The notes beneath the pieces are model-generated. The model made no database searches. It was not told the origin of the DNA and was given only the letters and a program-made list of their open reading frames with translations. From contig NZ_QUET01000009.1 in assembly GCF_003478445.1 (NCBI RefSeq), forward strand, positions 53,404-117,403: a DNA stretch of 64,000 nucleotides, given 5' to 3'. How positions within the stretch are numbered: position 1 is the stretch's first letter; every line of letters begins with the position of its first letter. The stretch is from Roseburia sp. AM59-24XD (GTDB taxonomy: Bacteria > Bacillota > Clostridia > Lachnospirales > Lachnospiraceae). Position numbers and translations under genes: made by a program. Shown here piece after piece: positions 10,590 to 19,181 of this stretch.

Positions 10590-12284
10590 TCATTTATTCG
10601 GACGGTAAGAACTCTTCAGGGATACGATCCGGTTAAATACCAGGTGATCCTTGGAGGAATCCTTAGAATCCACACAGAAATACCCATGACGGACAAACTG
10701 GAAACTTTCTGTCGGCTCTGCCTCTGCAAGTGCAGGCTCAACGAAACAGTTATCCATAACGGTCAGGGAATTTGGATTCAGATTGATGCTGCCATCCTCA
10801 TTGTATACACCCTTCTCCTCGTCAACGATATTCTCGTAGAGACGAACCTCTGCCTTCTGTGCGGTATCCGCACATACCCAGTGGATCGTTCCTTTAACCT
10901 TACGTGCATTGAAGCCGGATCCACTCTTCGTCTCCGGATCATAAGTACAGTGAACTTCTGTCACATTGCCATCCTCATCAGTCACATAATCGGTGCATGT
11001 CACAAAATATGCGTTCATGAGACGAACCTCATTGCCCGGATACAGACGGAAATACTTTCTCGGCGGCTCGATCATGAAATCCTCACGGTCGATGTAAAGT
11101 TCTCTGCCAAACGGCACCTTACGGGTACCCATTTCCTCATTCTCCTGGTTATTGGAAACATCCAGATACTCAATCTCATTCTCCGGATAGTTTGTGATCA
11201 CAAGCTTGATCGGATCTAAAACAGCCATCATACGCGGACGCTTCAGCTTCAGATCCTCACGGATACAATACTCGAGCATTGCATAATCCACTGAACTCTG
11301 TGACTTGGACACACCGCAAAGCTCCATAAACTTGCGGATGGACTCCGGTGTGAAACCACGGCGGCGAAGTGCAGCGATCGATACAAGACGCGGGTCATCC
11401 CAGCCGTCTACGATATGCTCCTCAACCAGTTTCTTGATATAACGCTTTCCGGTCACCACATTGGTCAGATACAGCTTGGAAAACTCAATCTGCTTTGGCG
11501 GATTCTCAAACTCCAGCTCACGTACCACCCAGTCATAAAGAGGACGATGATCCTCAAACTCGAGTGTACAGATAGAGTGGCTGATTCCCTCGATTGCATC
11601 CTCGATCGGATGTGCGAAATCGTACATCGGGTAAATGCACCACTTATCTCCTGTATTATGATGATTCATATGTGCCACACGGTAAATGATCGGATCACGC
11701 ATGTTGATATTCGGTGATGCCATATCGATCTTGGCACGAAGCACCTTCTCTCCATCCTGAAACTCATCATTCTTCATGCGTTCAAACAGATCTAAGTTCT
11801 CCTCGATCGAACGCTCTCTATACGGACTGTCCTTGCCCGGCTCTGTCAAGGTACCACGGTATTCTCTAATCTCATCCGCTGTCAGATCACAAACATAAGC
11901 CTTGCCCTTTTTGATCAGCTTCACTGCACACTCATACATCTGATCAAAGTAATCGGATGCATAATATACCTGTGCCGGATCAAGATCACCGCAGATCCAC
12001 TTGACATCCTCCATGATCGAATCAACGAACTCGGTCTTTTCTTTCATCGGATTCGTATCATCGAAGCGAAGATGAAAAGTACCATTGTACTCTTCTGCCA
12101 GTCCTGAATTTAACAAAATCGACTTGGCATGTCCGATATGCAGATATCCATTCGGCTCCGGTGGAAATCTGGTCACTACCTTTTTGCAATGACCCTCTTC
12201 GATGTCCTTGTCGATGATATTCTCGATAAAATTACGGGAAACCACCTCTGTCTCCTCTGTCATATTCTCTAATTCTTTACTCAC
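10590..12284 (-). CDS. glnS: Glutaminyl-tRNA synthetase
   Basis: 564 residues. Class I synthetase charging tRNA-Gln with glutamine. The HIGH-type motif appears as [15 protein letters not shown] (about residues 41-55), followed by LRFDDTNP and the [16 protein letters not shown] block. The KMSKS-equivalent loop reads [14 protein letters not shown] rather than the VMSKR form of enteric enzymes. A C-terminal anticodon-binding beta-barrel region follows. The start is GTG at 12284 behind AAAGGAGGAGAC. Having GlnRS implies direct charging of tRNA-Gln here. Confidence 0.93.
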   Translation of the reverse strand: MSKELENMTEETEVVSRNFIENIIDKDIEEGHCKKVVTRFPPEPNGYLHIGHAKSILLNSGLAEEYNGTFHLRFDDTNPMKEKTEFVDSIMEDVKWICGDLDPAQVYYASDYFDQMYECAVKLIKKGKAYVCDLTADEIREYRGTLTEPGKDSPYRERSIEENLDLFERMKNDEFQDGEKVLRAKIDMASPNINMRDPIIYRVAHMNHHNTGDKWCIYPMYDFAHPIEDAIEGISHSICTLEFEDHRPLYDWVVRELEFENPPKQIEFSKLYLTNVVTGKRYIKKLVEEHIVDGWDDPRLVSIAALRRRGFTPESIRKFMELCGVSKSQSSVDYAMLEYCIREDLKLKRPRMMAVLDPIKLVITNYPENEIEYLDVSNNQENEEMGTRKVPFGRELYIDREDFMIEPPRKYFRLYPGNEVRLMNAYFVTCTDYVTDEDGNVTEVHCTYDPETKSGSGFNARKVKGTIHWVCADTAQKAEVRLYENIVDEEKGVYNEDGSINLNPNSLTVMDNCFVEPALAEAEPTESFQFVRHGYFCVDSKDSSKDHLVFNRIVSLKSSYRPNK

Positions 12285-12389
12285 TGTGTCTCCTCCTTTG
12301 GTGACAAAATACTTTTAATATCATACCACAATAAATGGTTTTCGCAAAGACATTTTTTTGACAGTACCTGTAACTGCACCTGTAGCATG

Positions 12390-12415
12390 AAAAAAGAGCT
12401 TCCTCTCGGAAACCC
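12390..12415 (-). terminator. Terminator after the SleB-type hydrolase gene
   Basis: On the minus strand GGGTTTCC-GAGA-GGAAGCTC (12396-12415) folds as an 8-bp stem with two G-U pairs, followed by TTTTTT. Confidence 0.7.
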
Positions 12416-12440
12416 TTTCCTGTATCATTCTGAATCATTC

Positions 12441-12980
12441 TTACTTAAAACGGTGTCCTCCCAGACGGAATCTTGCGCCGGAAAGATATACACTGAAAAA
12501 GTGAAAGCTGTCAAAGTTCTTCTTAGAACCACGGTACATGATATAATCCTGTCCGGATAAAACTTTCTTCGCCGCCTTGATGCAGTCCTTCCACTGGCTG
12601 CTGCCGGTACGACCTGCATCATACTGCGCCAGACGCTTGTTTAATGCACCGTTGCGAACCGGTGAAAACTGCCCTCTCTGGTAAATAACCTTGCGGATCG
12701 TATTCGGAAATGCCTTTGATGAGACACGGTTCATTACGACGATACCAACTGCTAACTTGCCCTGGTAGCTTTCTCCACCAGCCTCACAGTTAATGATGGA
12801 TGCCATAAGACGAAGATCTGACTTTTTATAAGACTTCTTAGATGATGTTTTGTTCTGTGTATTGACTGCAGCCTTTGTCGATGTGCCGGCAGCCTTTGCA
12901 GCAGCAAATACTGAGTTCTTTGAGAAACCAATAACCAAGATTGTTAATAGTATGAGTGTTGCATATTTTTTAAACTTCAT
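12441..12980 (-). CDS. Secreted SleB-like cell wall hydrolase (Hydrolase_2)
   Basis: 179 residues. A signal peptide (about 1-27, hydrophobic LILLTILVIGF ending VFA-A) and a Ser/Thr/Lys-rich linker (about 28-53) precede the catalytic domain. The family signature is D-L-R-L-M-A-S-I-I-N-C-E-A-G-G-E-S-Y with the catalytic Glu, then G-K-L-A-V-G-I-V-V-M-N-R-V and the R-G-Q-F-S-P-V block, ending R-L-G-G-H-R-F. Hydrolase_2 proteins cleave peptidoglycan (spore cortex-lytic SleB and vegetative relatives). This short form lacks the SleB N-terminal binding domain, so a vegetative role is plausible. A WalR-like box overlaps its promoter. Confidence 0.88.
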   Translation of the reverse strand: MKFKKYATLILLTILVIGFSKNSVFAAAKAAGTSTKAAVNTQNKTSSKKSYKKSDLRLMASIINCEAGGESYQGKLAVGIVVMNRVSSKAFPNTIRKVIYQRGQFSPVRNGALNKRLAQYDAGRTGSSQWKDCIKAAKKVLSGQDYIMYRGSKKNFDSFHFFSVYLSGARFRLGGHRFK

Positions 12981-13053
12981 GATAACCTCCTGAATGAAAG
13001 TAACAACGCAGTGTATTTTGCCGTAGTGTTCTTGTCGGGCAACTGCCTGTTGC

Positions 13054-13098
13054 TTAACATTTATGTAACAATTATATCACATTATTTTAAAAAATCAA
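13054..13098 (-). promoter_or_regulatory. Promoter with a WalR-like box upstream of the hydrolase gene
   Basis: Minus strand: TTGATT (13093-13098), 16-base spacer, TATAAT (13071-13076), immediately followed by TGTTAC-ATAAA-TGTTAA (13054-13070). The last matches the WalR/YycF consensus TGTWAH-N5-TGTWAH at every position. WalR controls cell-wall hydrolases in Bacillus and relatives; a site over the start point would suggest repression. Other bases of 12981-13323 hold the terminator and repeat listed next. Confidence 0.5.
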
Positions 13099-13164
13099 CC
13101 CAATTTGCAATATCTAAATTTCACGGATCGTCACAAGGTACATTTTTATATAAATAATTCACAA

Positions 13165-13221
13165 AAATCGACAGGAAATTGCGTCACTTTTAATGCATTG
13201 TGACATATTCCCTGTCGATTT
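13165..13221 (-). terminator. Terminator at the end of the flagellar/che/hisA operon
   Basis: AAATCGACAGG (13165-13175) pairs exactly with CCTGTCGATTT (13211-13221), with an inner GTCAC/GTGAC pair (13183-13187 and 13200-13204). On the minus strand the stem ends in ATTTTTG. It is the first strong hairpin after the hisA stop, 100 bases downstream. Confidence 0.7.
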
Positions 13222-13242
13222 GTAATTTTCTATATTAGTTGA

Positions 13243-13284
13243 TGTAATATTTGTAACAATTTCATGTGTAATATTTGTAACAAT
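13243..13284. repeat. Direct repeat of TGTAATATTTGTAACAAT, period 24 bases
   Basis: Exact 18-base copies at 13243-13260 and 13267-13284, between the hisA stop and the terminator. Function unknown; the spacing of about two helical turns would suit a protein-binding array. Confidence 0.75.
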
Positions 13285-13323
13285 CTTTCAATAAATCGGC
13301 TTTACAGCCTGCAAAGCCTTTAT

Positions 13324-14094
13324 TTATCGGTATTTGAGCATATCCTGATAGACTAGATTACCACCAAAAAGATCAAGGGAACTGCCAATTGTAAAATCTA
13401 ATCTCTTCTGCCCCTTCGACTCCAGATAGGCGAGATCCTCCATGGAATGGATACCACCTGCGTAGGTGACCGGACAGATATTTTCATGTCCCAGGAAGGA
13501 AACAAGCTCACGCTCCACACCGTTTTGTCTGCCCTCAACATCCACTGCATGTACGAGAAATTCATCACAGTAATCCTGAAGCATAAGCATGGTTTCTGTC
13601 GTCAACCGTACATTTGTCTTATTCTGCCAGCGATCCGTCATAATATAGTAGCCATCCTCATATCGTCTGCAGCTTAGATCAAGCACAAGCCTGTCCTTAC
13701 CGGTCAGAGCAGATAATGCCTTTAATCGTTCAAAGTCAACTGCGCCATTTCGGAAAACATACGATGTTACGATCACATGGCTTGCTCCCATATCCAGAAA
13801 ATGCTCTGCATTCTCCAGACAGATTCCGCCTCCGATCTGCATTCCACCCTGAAATGCATTTAAGGCTCCCTGTGCCTGACGTAAATCAGCCTCATACCAC
13901 TCGCTTCCCACCGGATTGAGCAGAATAATATGACCGCCATAAAAGCCATCCCTGCGGTACATGTCGGCATAATAGGCTCCATCATATTCTGAGACATAAT
14001 TATTGTGTGCCTGCCCCCCGGCATCCCTGAGACTTCCGCCGACAATCTGCTTTACGGAGCCGTTGTGAATGTCTATACATGGTCGAAATCTCAT
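13324..14094 (-). CDS. hisA: HisA-type isomerase of the eukaryote-like (TIGR02129) branch
   Basis: 256 residues. FRPCIDIHNGSVKQIVGGSL at the N-terminus and Y-D-G-A-Y-Y-A-D-M-Y are typical of the branch of HisA that includes fungal His6, rather than the usual bacterial HisA. The TIM-barrel phosphate loops are seen at G-G-G-I-C and Y-A-G-G-I-H-S. The enzyme interconverts ProFAR and PRFAR in histidine synthesis. ATG overlaps the stop of the preceding gene by 4 bases, implying translational coupling to the tail of the flagellar operon. No other his gene is nearby. Confidence 0.85.
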   Translation of the reverse strand: MRFRPCIDIHNGSVKQIVGGSLRDAGGQAHNNYVSEYDGAYYADMYRRDGFYGGHIILLNPVGSEWYEADLRQAQGALNAFQGGMQIGGGICLENAEHFLDMGASHVIVTSYVFRNGAVDFERLKALSALTGKDRLVLDLSCRRYEDGYYIMTDRWQNKTNVRLTTETMLMLQDYCDEFLVHAVDVEGRQNGVERELVSFLGHENICPVTYAGGIHSMEDLAYLESKGQKRLDFTIGSSLDLFGGNLVYQDMLKYR

Positions 14095-14708
14095 TTTGAT
14101 GTTATCTCCTTTGCAATCTCTTTAAAATCCGCATCCTTAGATATGGTATAATGGCCTATTTTAATCTTACTGCTGTAGCCATTATCCTCCAGATACTGAT
14201 CAAACTTTTTCGCATCCGATACCAGACCAAGATTCTCCAGCTTCTGGCTCACACGATAAGACCACTCTCCGGCATGGATCGTAAATTCCTTCGTTGATTT
14301 ATCGAAATCTTTCTTGATCTTATCTTTTTCTTTTTTAAACTCTTCATCGGTTGCCGCTGTTTTAGAAACACTTTTATCCGGTTTGGATGTTGCCTTGGCT
14401 GTCTTTTGTTCTGTTTCAGCTGTTGTCTCCGGCTTTGCGGTTGCCTGTACAGCTTTCGGCTCCGTGCTTGCAGCTCCCGCCTCCGGCGATGCACCTGCAG
14501 CCTCCTCCTTCGGTGCAGCACTTGTCTTTGCTTTCGGTGCTGCCGTCTCAAATAATTTTTCATCGGAATCCGCATATGTCATGCCAAGCTGTCTGGCTTT
14601 CCTTATCACTGCCGTGTCTGAGGTTCTCATCAGACAGGAGATTCCAAGGATCACCGCTGCAAACAAAACACCTGTTCCAAATCCACGCATAAAGGATTTC
14701 TTATCCAT
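14091..14708 (-). CDS. Membrane-anchored protein with a C-terminal MltG/YceG-like LysM-type domain
   Basis: 205 residues. A basic start and one hydrophobic segment (about 9-27) indicate an N-terminal anchor. Residues about 50-130 are Ala/Thr/Lys/Glu-rich and low-complexity. The C-terminal 65 residues (F-T-I-H-A-G-E-W-S-Y-R-V-S-Q-K-L-E-N-L-G-L-V) resemble the short N-terminal domain of endolytic transglycosylase MltG, but the catalytic domain is absent. It is therefore not an enzyme by itself; a wall- or membrane-associated accessory role is an inference. It is coupled to hisA downstream and lies 15 bases after the DUF6115 gene. Confidence 0.72.
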   Translation of the reverse strand: MDKKSFMRGFGTGVLFAAVILGISCLMRTSDTAVIRKARQLGMTYADSDEKLFETAAPKAKTSAAPKEEAAGASPEAGAASTEPKAVQATAKPETTAETEQKTAKATSKPDKSVSKTAATDEEFKKEKDKIKKDFDKSTKEFTIHAGEWSYRVSQKLENLGLVSDAKKFDQYLEDNGYSSKIKIGHYTISKDADFKEIAKEITSK

Positions 14709-14723
14709 AATACCCTACCTTTC

Positions 14724-15473
14724 TTATCGACTCGCTTTGTATAGATCGATCACAAGCTTTACTTCTCCCTGACCGATCGAAAGCAGCTTCGAAATATCAA
14801 AGACAGAGTTTCCTTCTTTATAAAGCTTTATAATTTCTGCATTGTGATTGTTTGGATTTTCTGATGCAACATCCTCCGAATCATCCTCTTCAACGGTTTC
14901 ACGGGCTGCCCTGCTCTTTTTCTCCAGATCCTTCGTAAGCTTCTGCGCCTGCGTACTCTTCAGATTCTTATTTTTCTTTTTCTTTTGAGCTTCGTCCGGC
15001 TGCCTGTTCGTATCTTCCGGCTGCGAGGCTTCTGCCTCCACAGCAATACGGCTGCCCTGAAGTTTTTTCAATGCATCCATCATCTTCTGATATTCCTGCG
15101 CTGTCTCATTATGGATCTGCGCTTTGACCGAATCGACATGATGAACAAGGTCTTTGACGTCCTCCTCCTTTTCTTTGAGCATATCATACAGGAATACTAC
15201 CTCTTCATGATTTTTTGTCATACGCGCGAGCACTTCCTCGGAATATTCATTCATTCCAAGCAGCTTGTCATTGGAAATCCGGCTCAGCTCCTCCGATGCG
15301 GAGTTGATCACCTCTTCCTTATACTGTTCCATCTCCTCCCTGACCTGTTTGGAATCCTCTGACCGGACCGGTGTACTGTCTGCGTTCGTTTCAGACGGCT
15401 CCCCGGATACCCGAAAGCTGAATATCACTGCTCCAAGTCCAATCGCTATCATTATCAATTCTACTGCTAACAT
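14724..15473 (-). CDS. Membrane-anchored coiled-coil protein, DUF6115-like, C-terminal helix-turn-helix-like end
   Basis: 249 residues. One hydrophobic N-terminal segment (MLAVELIMIAIGLGAVIFSF), then a long charged coiled-coil region (about 40-140), a Lys/Glu-rich linker, and a conserved C-terminus: N-A-E-I-I-K-L-Y-K-E-G-N-S-V-F-D-I-S-K-L-L with G-Q-G-E-V-K-L-V-I-D-L. That end resembles the small DUF6115 helix-turn-helix domain found in flagellar loci of Clostridia. Start ATG after AAGAGGAG. Role unknown; position suggests motility. Confidence 0.72.
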   Translation of the reverse strand: MLAVELIMIAIGLGAVIFSFRVSGEPSETNADSTPVRSEDSKQVREEMEQYKEEVINSASEELSRISNDKLLGMNEYSEEVLARMTKNHEEVVFLYDMLKEKEEDVKDLVHHVDSVKAQIHNETAQEYQKMMDALKKLQGSRIAVEAEASQPEDTNRQPDEAQKKKKNKNLKSTQAQKLTKDLEKKSRAARETVEEDDSEDVASENPNNHNAEIIKLYKEGNSVFDISKLLSIGQGEVKLVIDLYKASR

Positions 15474-15504
15474 GTTTTTACTCCTCTTTTGTTGTTCATT
15501 ATGG

Positions 15505-15822
15505 CTAAATCTTCATATCAAAAAAGCTTCCACCGATTTTCGGATCCTTGTTTTCTTCCTTCGATGTTTCCCCTGACTGTCTCTTACCGCGTCCCCCTGA
15601 ACCGTCCTGACGTCTCCGTCTCTCATCATCGCGCATGTTGTATTCTTTATTCTCTGCCTTTGTACGACGGATGGTCTGATGGGAATTCTTCTGTACCTGC
15701 TGCTGCACCTGCGATGCAACCTCCTGCTGTGACTGCTCGTAACGCACCTGATCACCATGCTGTATCTGGGATACCTCCTGAGACTTTGGAGGCATTGTTA
15801 TATAATCAATTGTCAAAGACAT
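15505..15822 (-). CDS. Conserved small charged protein in the flagellar locus, unknown function
   Basis: 105 residues. The N-terminal part is Gln/Ser-rich (S-Q-Q-E-V-A-S-Q-V-Q-Q-Q-V-Q-K), and the rest is very basic, Arg/Lys/Glu/Gly-rich, and probably disordered, ending G-G-S-F-F-D-M-K-I. There is no signal peptide or membrane segment. It follows fapA in the operon with an AAAGGTG site. I do not recognise a named family. Confidence 0.65.
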   Translation of the reverse strand: MSLTIDYITMPPKSQEVSQIQHGDQVRYEQSQQEVASQVQQQVQKNSHQTIRRTKAENKEYNMRDDERRRRQDGSGGRGKRQSGETSKEENKDPKIGGSFFDMKI

Positions 15823-15893
15823 AAATAATCACACCTTTCCGGTCTTTTGCAGACCAAATGCCGCAAAAGCTTTTACGCTGTATACAAAGCTTA

Positions 15894-17498
15894 TCAGATT
15901 GCTCTGATGCGGATGTCAGCCCCGTCCCGCACAAATGCACTGTGCTGTACCTCTGAGTTGATGTTGGTGCTTACGGATGAAATGGTCATCTTGACGCCCG
16001 GATACACGATATTCTCCGCAACAATGCGTCCGCTGTCCTTTTTCCTGATCTCCTCGGAAAGTCCGGCACGCTCTGCCTCATTATCCTTCAATGCCGCATC
16101 GATCTCCTTGATCCGAAGCCCTGCACGTTTCATGGATGCGAGCTTTTCTTCATCGAGCTTTCCCTGTGTGTCCAGCCGCTTCTTAAGAAGAAGCACATTC
16201 TGCACCAGTGATTCCCGTTCCAATGCCAGCTGCTCTGCATCCTTTTCCAGTAAATGATACCGCTCAACGAGCTTCGGGTCAATCCCAACTTCTAACACCG
16301 TTGTAGTTCCCATTGTAGAGCCGATCGTTTTTGCTTCGATCCTCGTCTTTGTTTTCAATGCACCGCCGGTGATCATGCCACGTTTTCCTCTGGCAATAAT
16401 ATCATCCTCCGCTGTCACATGACTGTGCATGATGGCATCAGTAATCACTCTTCCTCCGCACTCAACGGATGCGCTTTCGATAAAATTGCTGATCACATCT
16501 CCCCCTGCCTCAAGCGATGCCTGTCCTTTTCCCTGGATTCCACGCTTCAGAACGATCTTTCCGGCGGTTACAAGTTTTGCTCCCTCCACAACGCCATTGA
16601 CAATGATGTCTCCGGTTGCCTTGATTGTATAACCGGTCAGCACATTTCCCTTGACAACAACACTTCCGTCATAGTCGATATCGCCGGTTGAAGCACCTAC
16701 ATCAGCAGGTACTTCATACTGATTCGATACAAACACCGTCTCATCGACCAGCGTGACATTACCGGAAACATCCGAATACATCTCTAAACCATCCTCAGAC
16801 AGATGAATATTTCTGCCATGCTTTAAAATACGCTGCACGACCTTTTGGGGCTTAAATTCTTCCCCCATCACATCTATGCCGCTGATCCCCGTATCTGCCG
16901 GCGCAAGTGTGGCAAGATGCTGTCCCTCACGCACATGCTCGATCATGTCCAGATGGTGAAAGTCTACGTTGCCCGACTCGTCCATTGCCGGATGGCAGGT
17001 TTTATCAACGTCAAAGTGATAGGTGATCTTCGCATCTCTTCCCTGTACCGGAGGCTTTGCCTTGGCGATCAGTACATCCGTACAGTAAAGATGTGCTTTT
17101 AACAAAAGCGCTGCGTTTTCTTTCAGGATACCATACTGAACGCCGTTTTGCCCGATCCGTTCCAAAAGCTCCTTGAGCGAAAGTCGCTTTCCTCCGCTTG
17201 ATGGGGGATAAAGGCGGATCTTTGCAAACTTCCTCTCCGGATCGATCGTGACCACCGGAAACTCATTTTCCGGCAAGATCTTTCCGATCATGATCCGTTT
17301 CTCAGCATTTACCGTTTCTGACGCTTTCTGCACAAAAGAGGTGATGTCATCCACCGAAACGTCCATGATCTTTTTCTGCTCCAGATAATATAAAATATCG
17401 TCAACTGAAAGTGGCGCGCCTCCCTCCAATGCCGGATAAGACTTCAGATAGACGCCGTCCTGCTTTTGTACAAGCTGAAAAAATGCATTTCTTTTCAT
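15894..17498 (-). CDS. FapA family (DUF342) polymer-binding-like protein
   Basis: 534 residues. The N-terminal half (about 1-170) contains the FapA N-domain; the middle has long beta-helix stretches with repeated D-I/V-x-G-x-V (about 225-370), the DUF342 signature; a coiled coil follows (about 385-475) and a short C-terminal beta segment. FapA proteins occur in many clostridial and Vibrio flagellar loci, and the beta-helix is thought to bind polymers or membranes. Start ATG at 17498 after AGGGAGGAG. It lies directly after sigD in the operon. Confidence 0.82.
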   Translation of the reverse strand: MKRNAFFQLVQKQDGVYLKSYPALEGGAPLSVDDILYYLEQKKIMDVSVDDITSFVQKASETVNAEKRIMIGKILPENEFPVVTIDPERKFAKIRLYPPSSGGKRLSLKELLERIGQNGVQYGILKENAALLLKAHLYCTDVLIAKAKPPVQGRDAKITYHFDVDKTCHPAMDESGNVDFHHLDMIEHVREGQHLATLAPADTGISGIDVMGEEFKPQKVVQRILKHGRNIHLSEDGLEMYSDVSGNVTLVDETVFVSNQYEVPADVGASTGDIDYDGSVVVKGNVLTGYTIKATGDIIVNGVVEGAKLVTAGKIVLKRGIQGKGQASLEAGGDVISNFIESASVECGGRVITDAIMHSHVTAEDDIIARGKRGMITGGALKTKTRIEAKTIGSTMGTTTVLEVGIDPKLVERYHLLEKDAEQLALERESLVQNVLLLKKRLDTQGKLDEEKLASMKRAGLRIKEIDAALKDNEAERAGLSEEIRKKDSGRIVAENIVYPGVKMTISSVSTNINSEVQHSAFVRDGADIRIRAI

Positions 17499-17556
17499 AC
17501 GAATCTCCTCCCTGTATCATCTCTAAAATGCGAGGCTGCCACAGCACCGCGGCAGC

Positions 17557-18333
17557 CTATATGTTCCAGATACCAAGGACTCCCATATTCTCAGTGCCTA
17601 GTTTTTCTTTCATTTTACGAAGTGATTTAGTATGAAGCTGTGATACTCTGGACTCCGACACATCCAGAATACTGCTGATCTCTTTTAAGGTCATTTCTTC
17701 ATAATAATAAAGTGCGATCACCTTCTGCTCCTTCTCGGTCAGTTCGTTGATTGCCTCTGCAAGAAGCCGCTTAAGATCCTGACGTTCCACTACCTGCTCC
17801 GGCTGTAAGAATGCCGCCTTATTGCCCTCCTCTGCCTTAACTTCGCTGCCCTGTTCCAGATACTCATCCAGAGAGACAAGATTCGCCACCTGTGTCTGAT
17901 TGACCATGGCATCCAGTTCCTCTAACGATACCTGAAGCTCTTCGGCAAGTTCCTCGCTGGTCGGCGTTCTTCCAAGCACACTCTCCAGATGACTTGCCGC
18001 CGTATCCAGCTTCTTCTGCTTCTGACGCAGTGTTCTCGGTATCCAGTCAAGCTTACGGATCTGATCCAGAATCGAACCGCGGATCCGCAGGCTGGCATAC
18101 GTCTCAAACTTAACGCCCTTTGTCAGTTCAAACTTATCAATCGCATCGATCAGACCAAATATCCCATAACCGGTCAGATCATCATATTCAACCGTATACC
18201 CGAGATACATTCCCATTCTTCCGGCAACAACCTTGACCAATGGCACATACTCAATGATCAGCTTTTCTCTTAGCTTTGGGCTGCGCGTTTTGATGTATTC
18301 TTCCCATACGGCGGTTCTTTCCTTCTCATTCAT
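17557..18333 (-). CDS. sigD: Flagellar sigma factor (sigma-28/SigD/FliA)
   Basis: 258 residues. Sigma region 2 is seen in D-L-T-G-Y-G-I-F-G-L-I-D-A-I-D-K-F and F-E-T-Y-A-S-L-R-I-R-G-S-I-L-D; region 3 around R-T-P-T-S-E-E-L; region 4 in K-E-I-S-S-I-L-D-V-S-E-S-R-V-S-Q-L. This is the FliA/WhiG/SigD group that directs late flagellar genes such as flagellin and motility autolysins. Its place near the end of the fla/che operon matches Bacillus subtilis, where distance from the promoter affects SigD levels. Its targets are not in this window. Confidence 0.93.
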   Translation of the reverse strand: MNEKERTAVWEEYIKTRSPKLREKLIIEYVPLVKVVAGRMGMYLGYTVEYDDLTGYGIFGLIDAIDKFELTKGVKFETYASLRIRGSILDQIRKLDWIPRTLRQKQKKLDTAASHLESVLGRTPTSEELAEELQVSLEELDAMVNQTQVANLVSLDEYLEQGSEVKAEEGNKAAFLQPEQVVERQDLKRLLAEAINELTEKEQKVIALYYYEEMTLKEISSILDVSESRVSQLHTKSLRKMKEKLGTENMGVLGIWNI

Positions 18334-18366
18334 AAATTCCCCTCATCCCTGTATGAAGCCTGCTGC

Positions 18367-18654
18367 TTAGTGATCCGATGTCTCCTCTGCTTCTTCCGAC
18401 TCTGATGATTCCTCCTGTGCAGCTTCCTGCGCTTCCTTTACCATTTCATCCGTCACTTCCTTGACGAAACGGTTGCTGACCATAACCCTCTCGATAATAT
18501 GTCTTGCCAGACATCCTATGATATAGAAAATGATAAGCGCTGCCAGCAGGATCTCAAGACTGTATGTCGTATCCATATGGCGTACGATCGATACAATACA
18601 TACCACAGCCCCGGCAAGCAGTGTGATCACTTTCGGAATATACTCTGTCTTCAA
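18367..18654 (-). CDS. Small membrane protein in the che-sigD gap, unknown function
   Basis: 95 residues with two hydrophobic segments (about 8-24 and 33-52) and an acidic Glu/Ser-rich tail. The start is TTG at 18654 behind a strong GGAGGAG. It lies between cheD and sigD, so is probably motility-linked. No named family recognised. Confidence 0.68.
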   Translation of the reverse strand: MKTEYIPKVITLLAGAVVCIVSIVRHMDTTYSLEILLAALIIFYIIGCLARHIIERVMVSNRFVKEVTDEMVKEAQEAAQEESSESEEAEETSDH

Positions 18655-18684
18655 AATTTTTCTCCTCCGGGGGATTCCCCTGAT

Positions 18685-19173
18685 CTATATAATCTTTTCC
18701 GGCTTGCCAACGGATTTTATCAGAAAATCCCCGGTTTCCGGATAAAATTCAACGGTTCGCCCGTAATTGGCTCCGGTATCTTCCGCCAGAATACGGATCC
18801 CGAGTTCCTTTAGCTTCGCCTTTACAGCCTCAACGTTGCGCTCTCCTACCCGCAGCATGTCATTGTTGGTGCTGAACGCAAACATCTGCGCTCCCCCGGC
18901 AATCTTTGCCGTGAGCATTGAACAGTTTGCACCTTCGTTCCGAAGCATTTCGATCAGAAGATCGATTCCGGTATCTGCAAATTTTGCTTTGTTCTGATTC
19001 TGACGAACCTTTGTGCTGTCCGGAAGCATCACATGTGCCAGACCCGCAGTTCTGGTCGTTCGGTCGTACAAAACGACACCGACACAGGATCCGAGTCCCA
19101 GTGTTGTAATCGCCCCCGGAGCATGACAGACATTTACGTCCGCCATTCCGACTTTGATCATTCCTTCACTCAT
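18685..19173 (-). CDS. cheD: Chemoreceptor glutamine deamidase CheD
   Basis: 162 residues from ATG at 19173 (behind GTAGGTGGC), preferred over an upstream in-frame ATG at 19251 that would overlap cheC. G-L-G-S-C-V-G-V-V-L-Y-D holds the catalytic Cys, A-G-L-A-H-V-M-L-P the His, and a Thr-containing segment follows (K-I-A-G-G-A-Q-M-F). CheD deamidates receptor glutamines and partners with CheC, its neighbour here, to tune adaptation. Confidence 0.92.
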   Translation of the reverse strand: MSEGMIKVGMADVNVCHAPGAITTLGLGSCVGVVLYDRTTRTAGLAHVMLPDSTKVRQNQNKAKFADTGIDLLIEMLRNEGANCSMLTAKIAGGAQMFAFSTNNDMLRVGERNVEAVKAKLKELGIRILAEDTGANYGRTVEFYPETGDFLIKSVGKPEKII

Positions 19174-19181
19174 TTTGCCAC

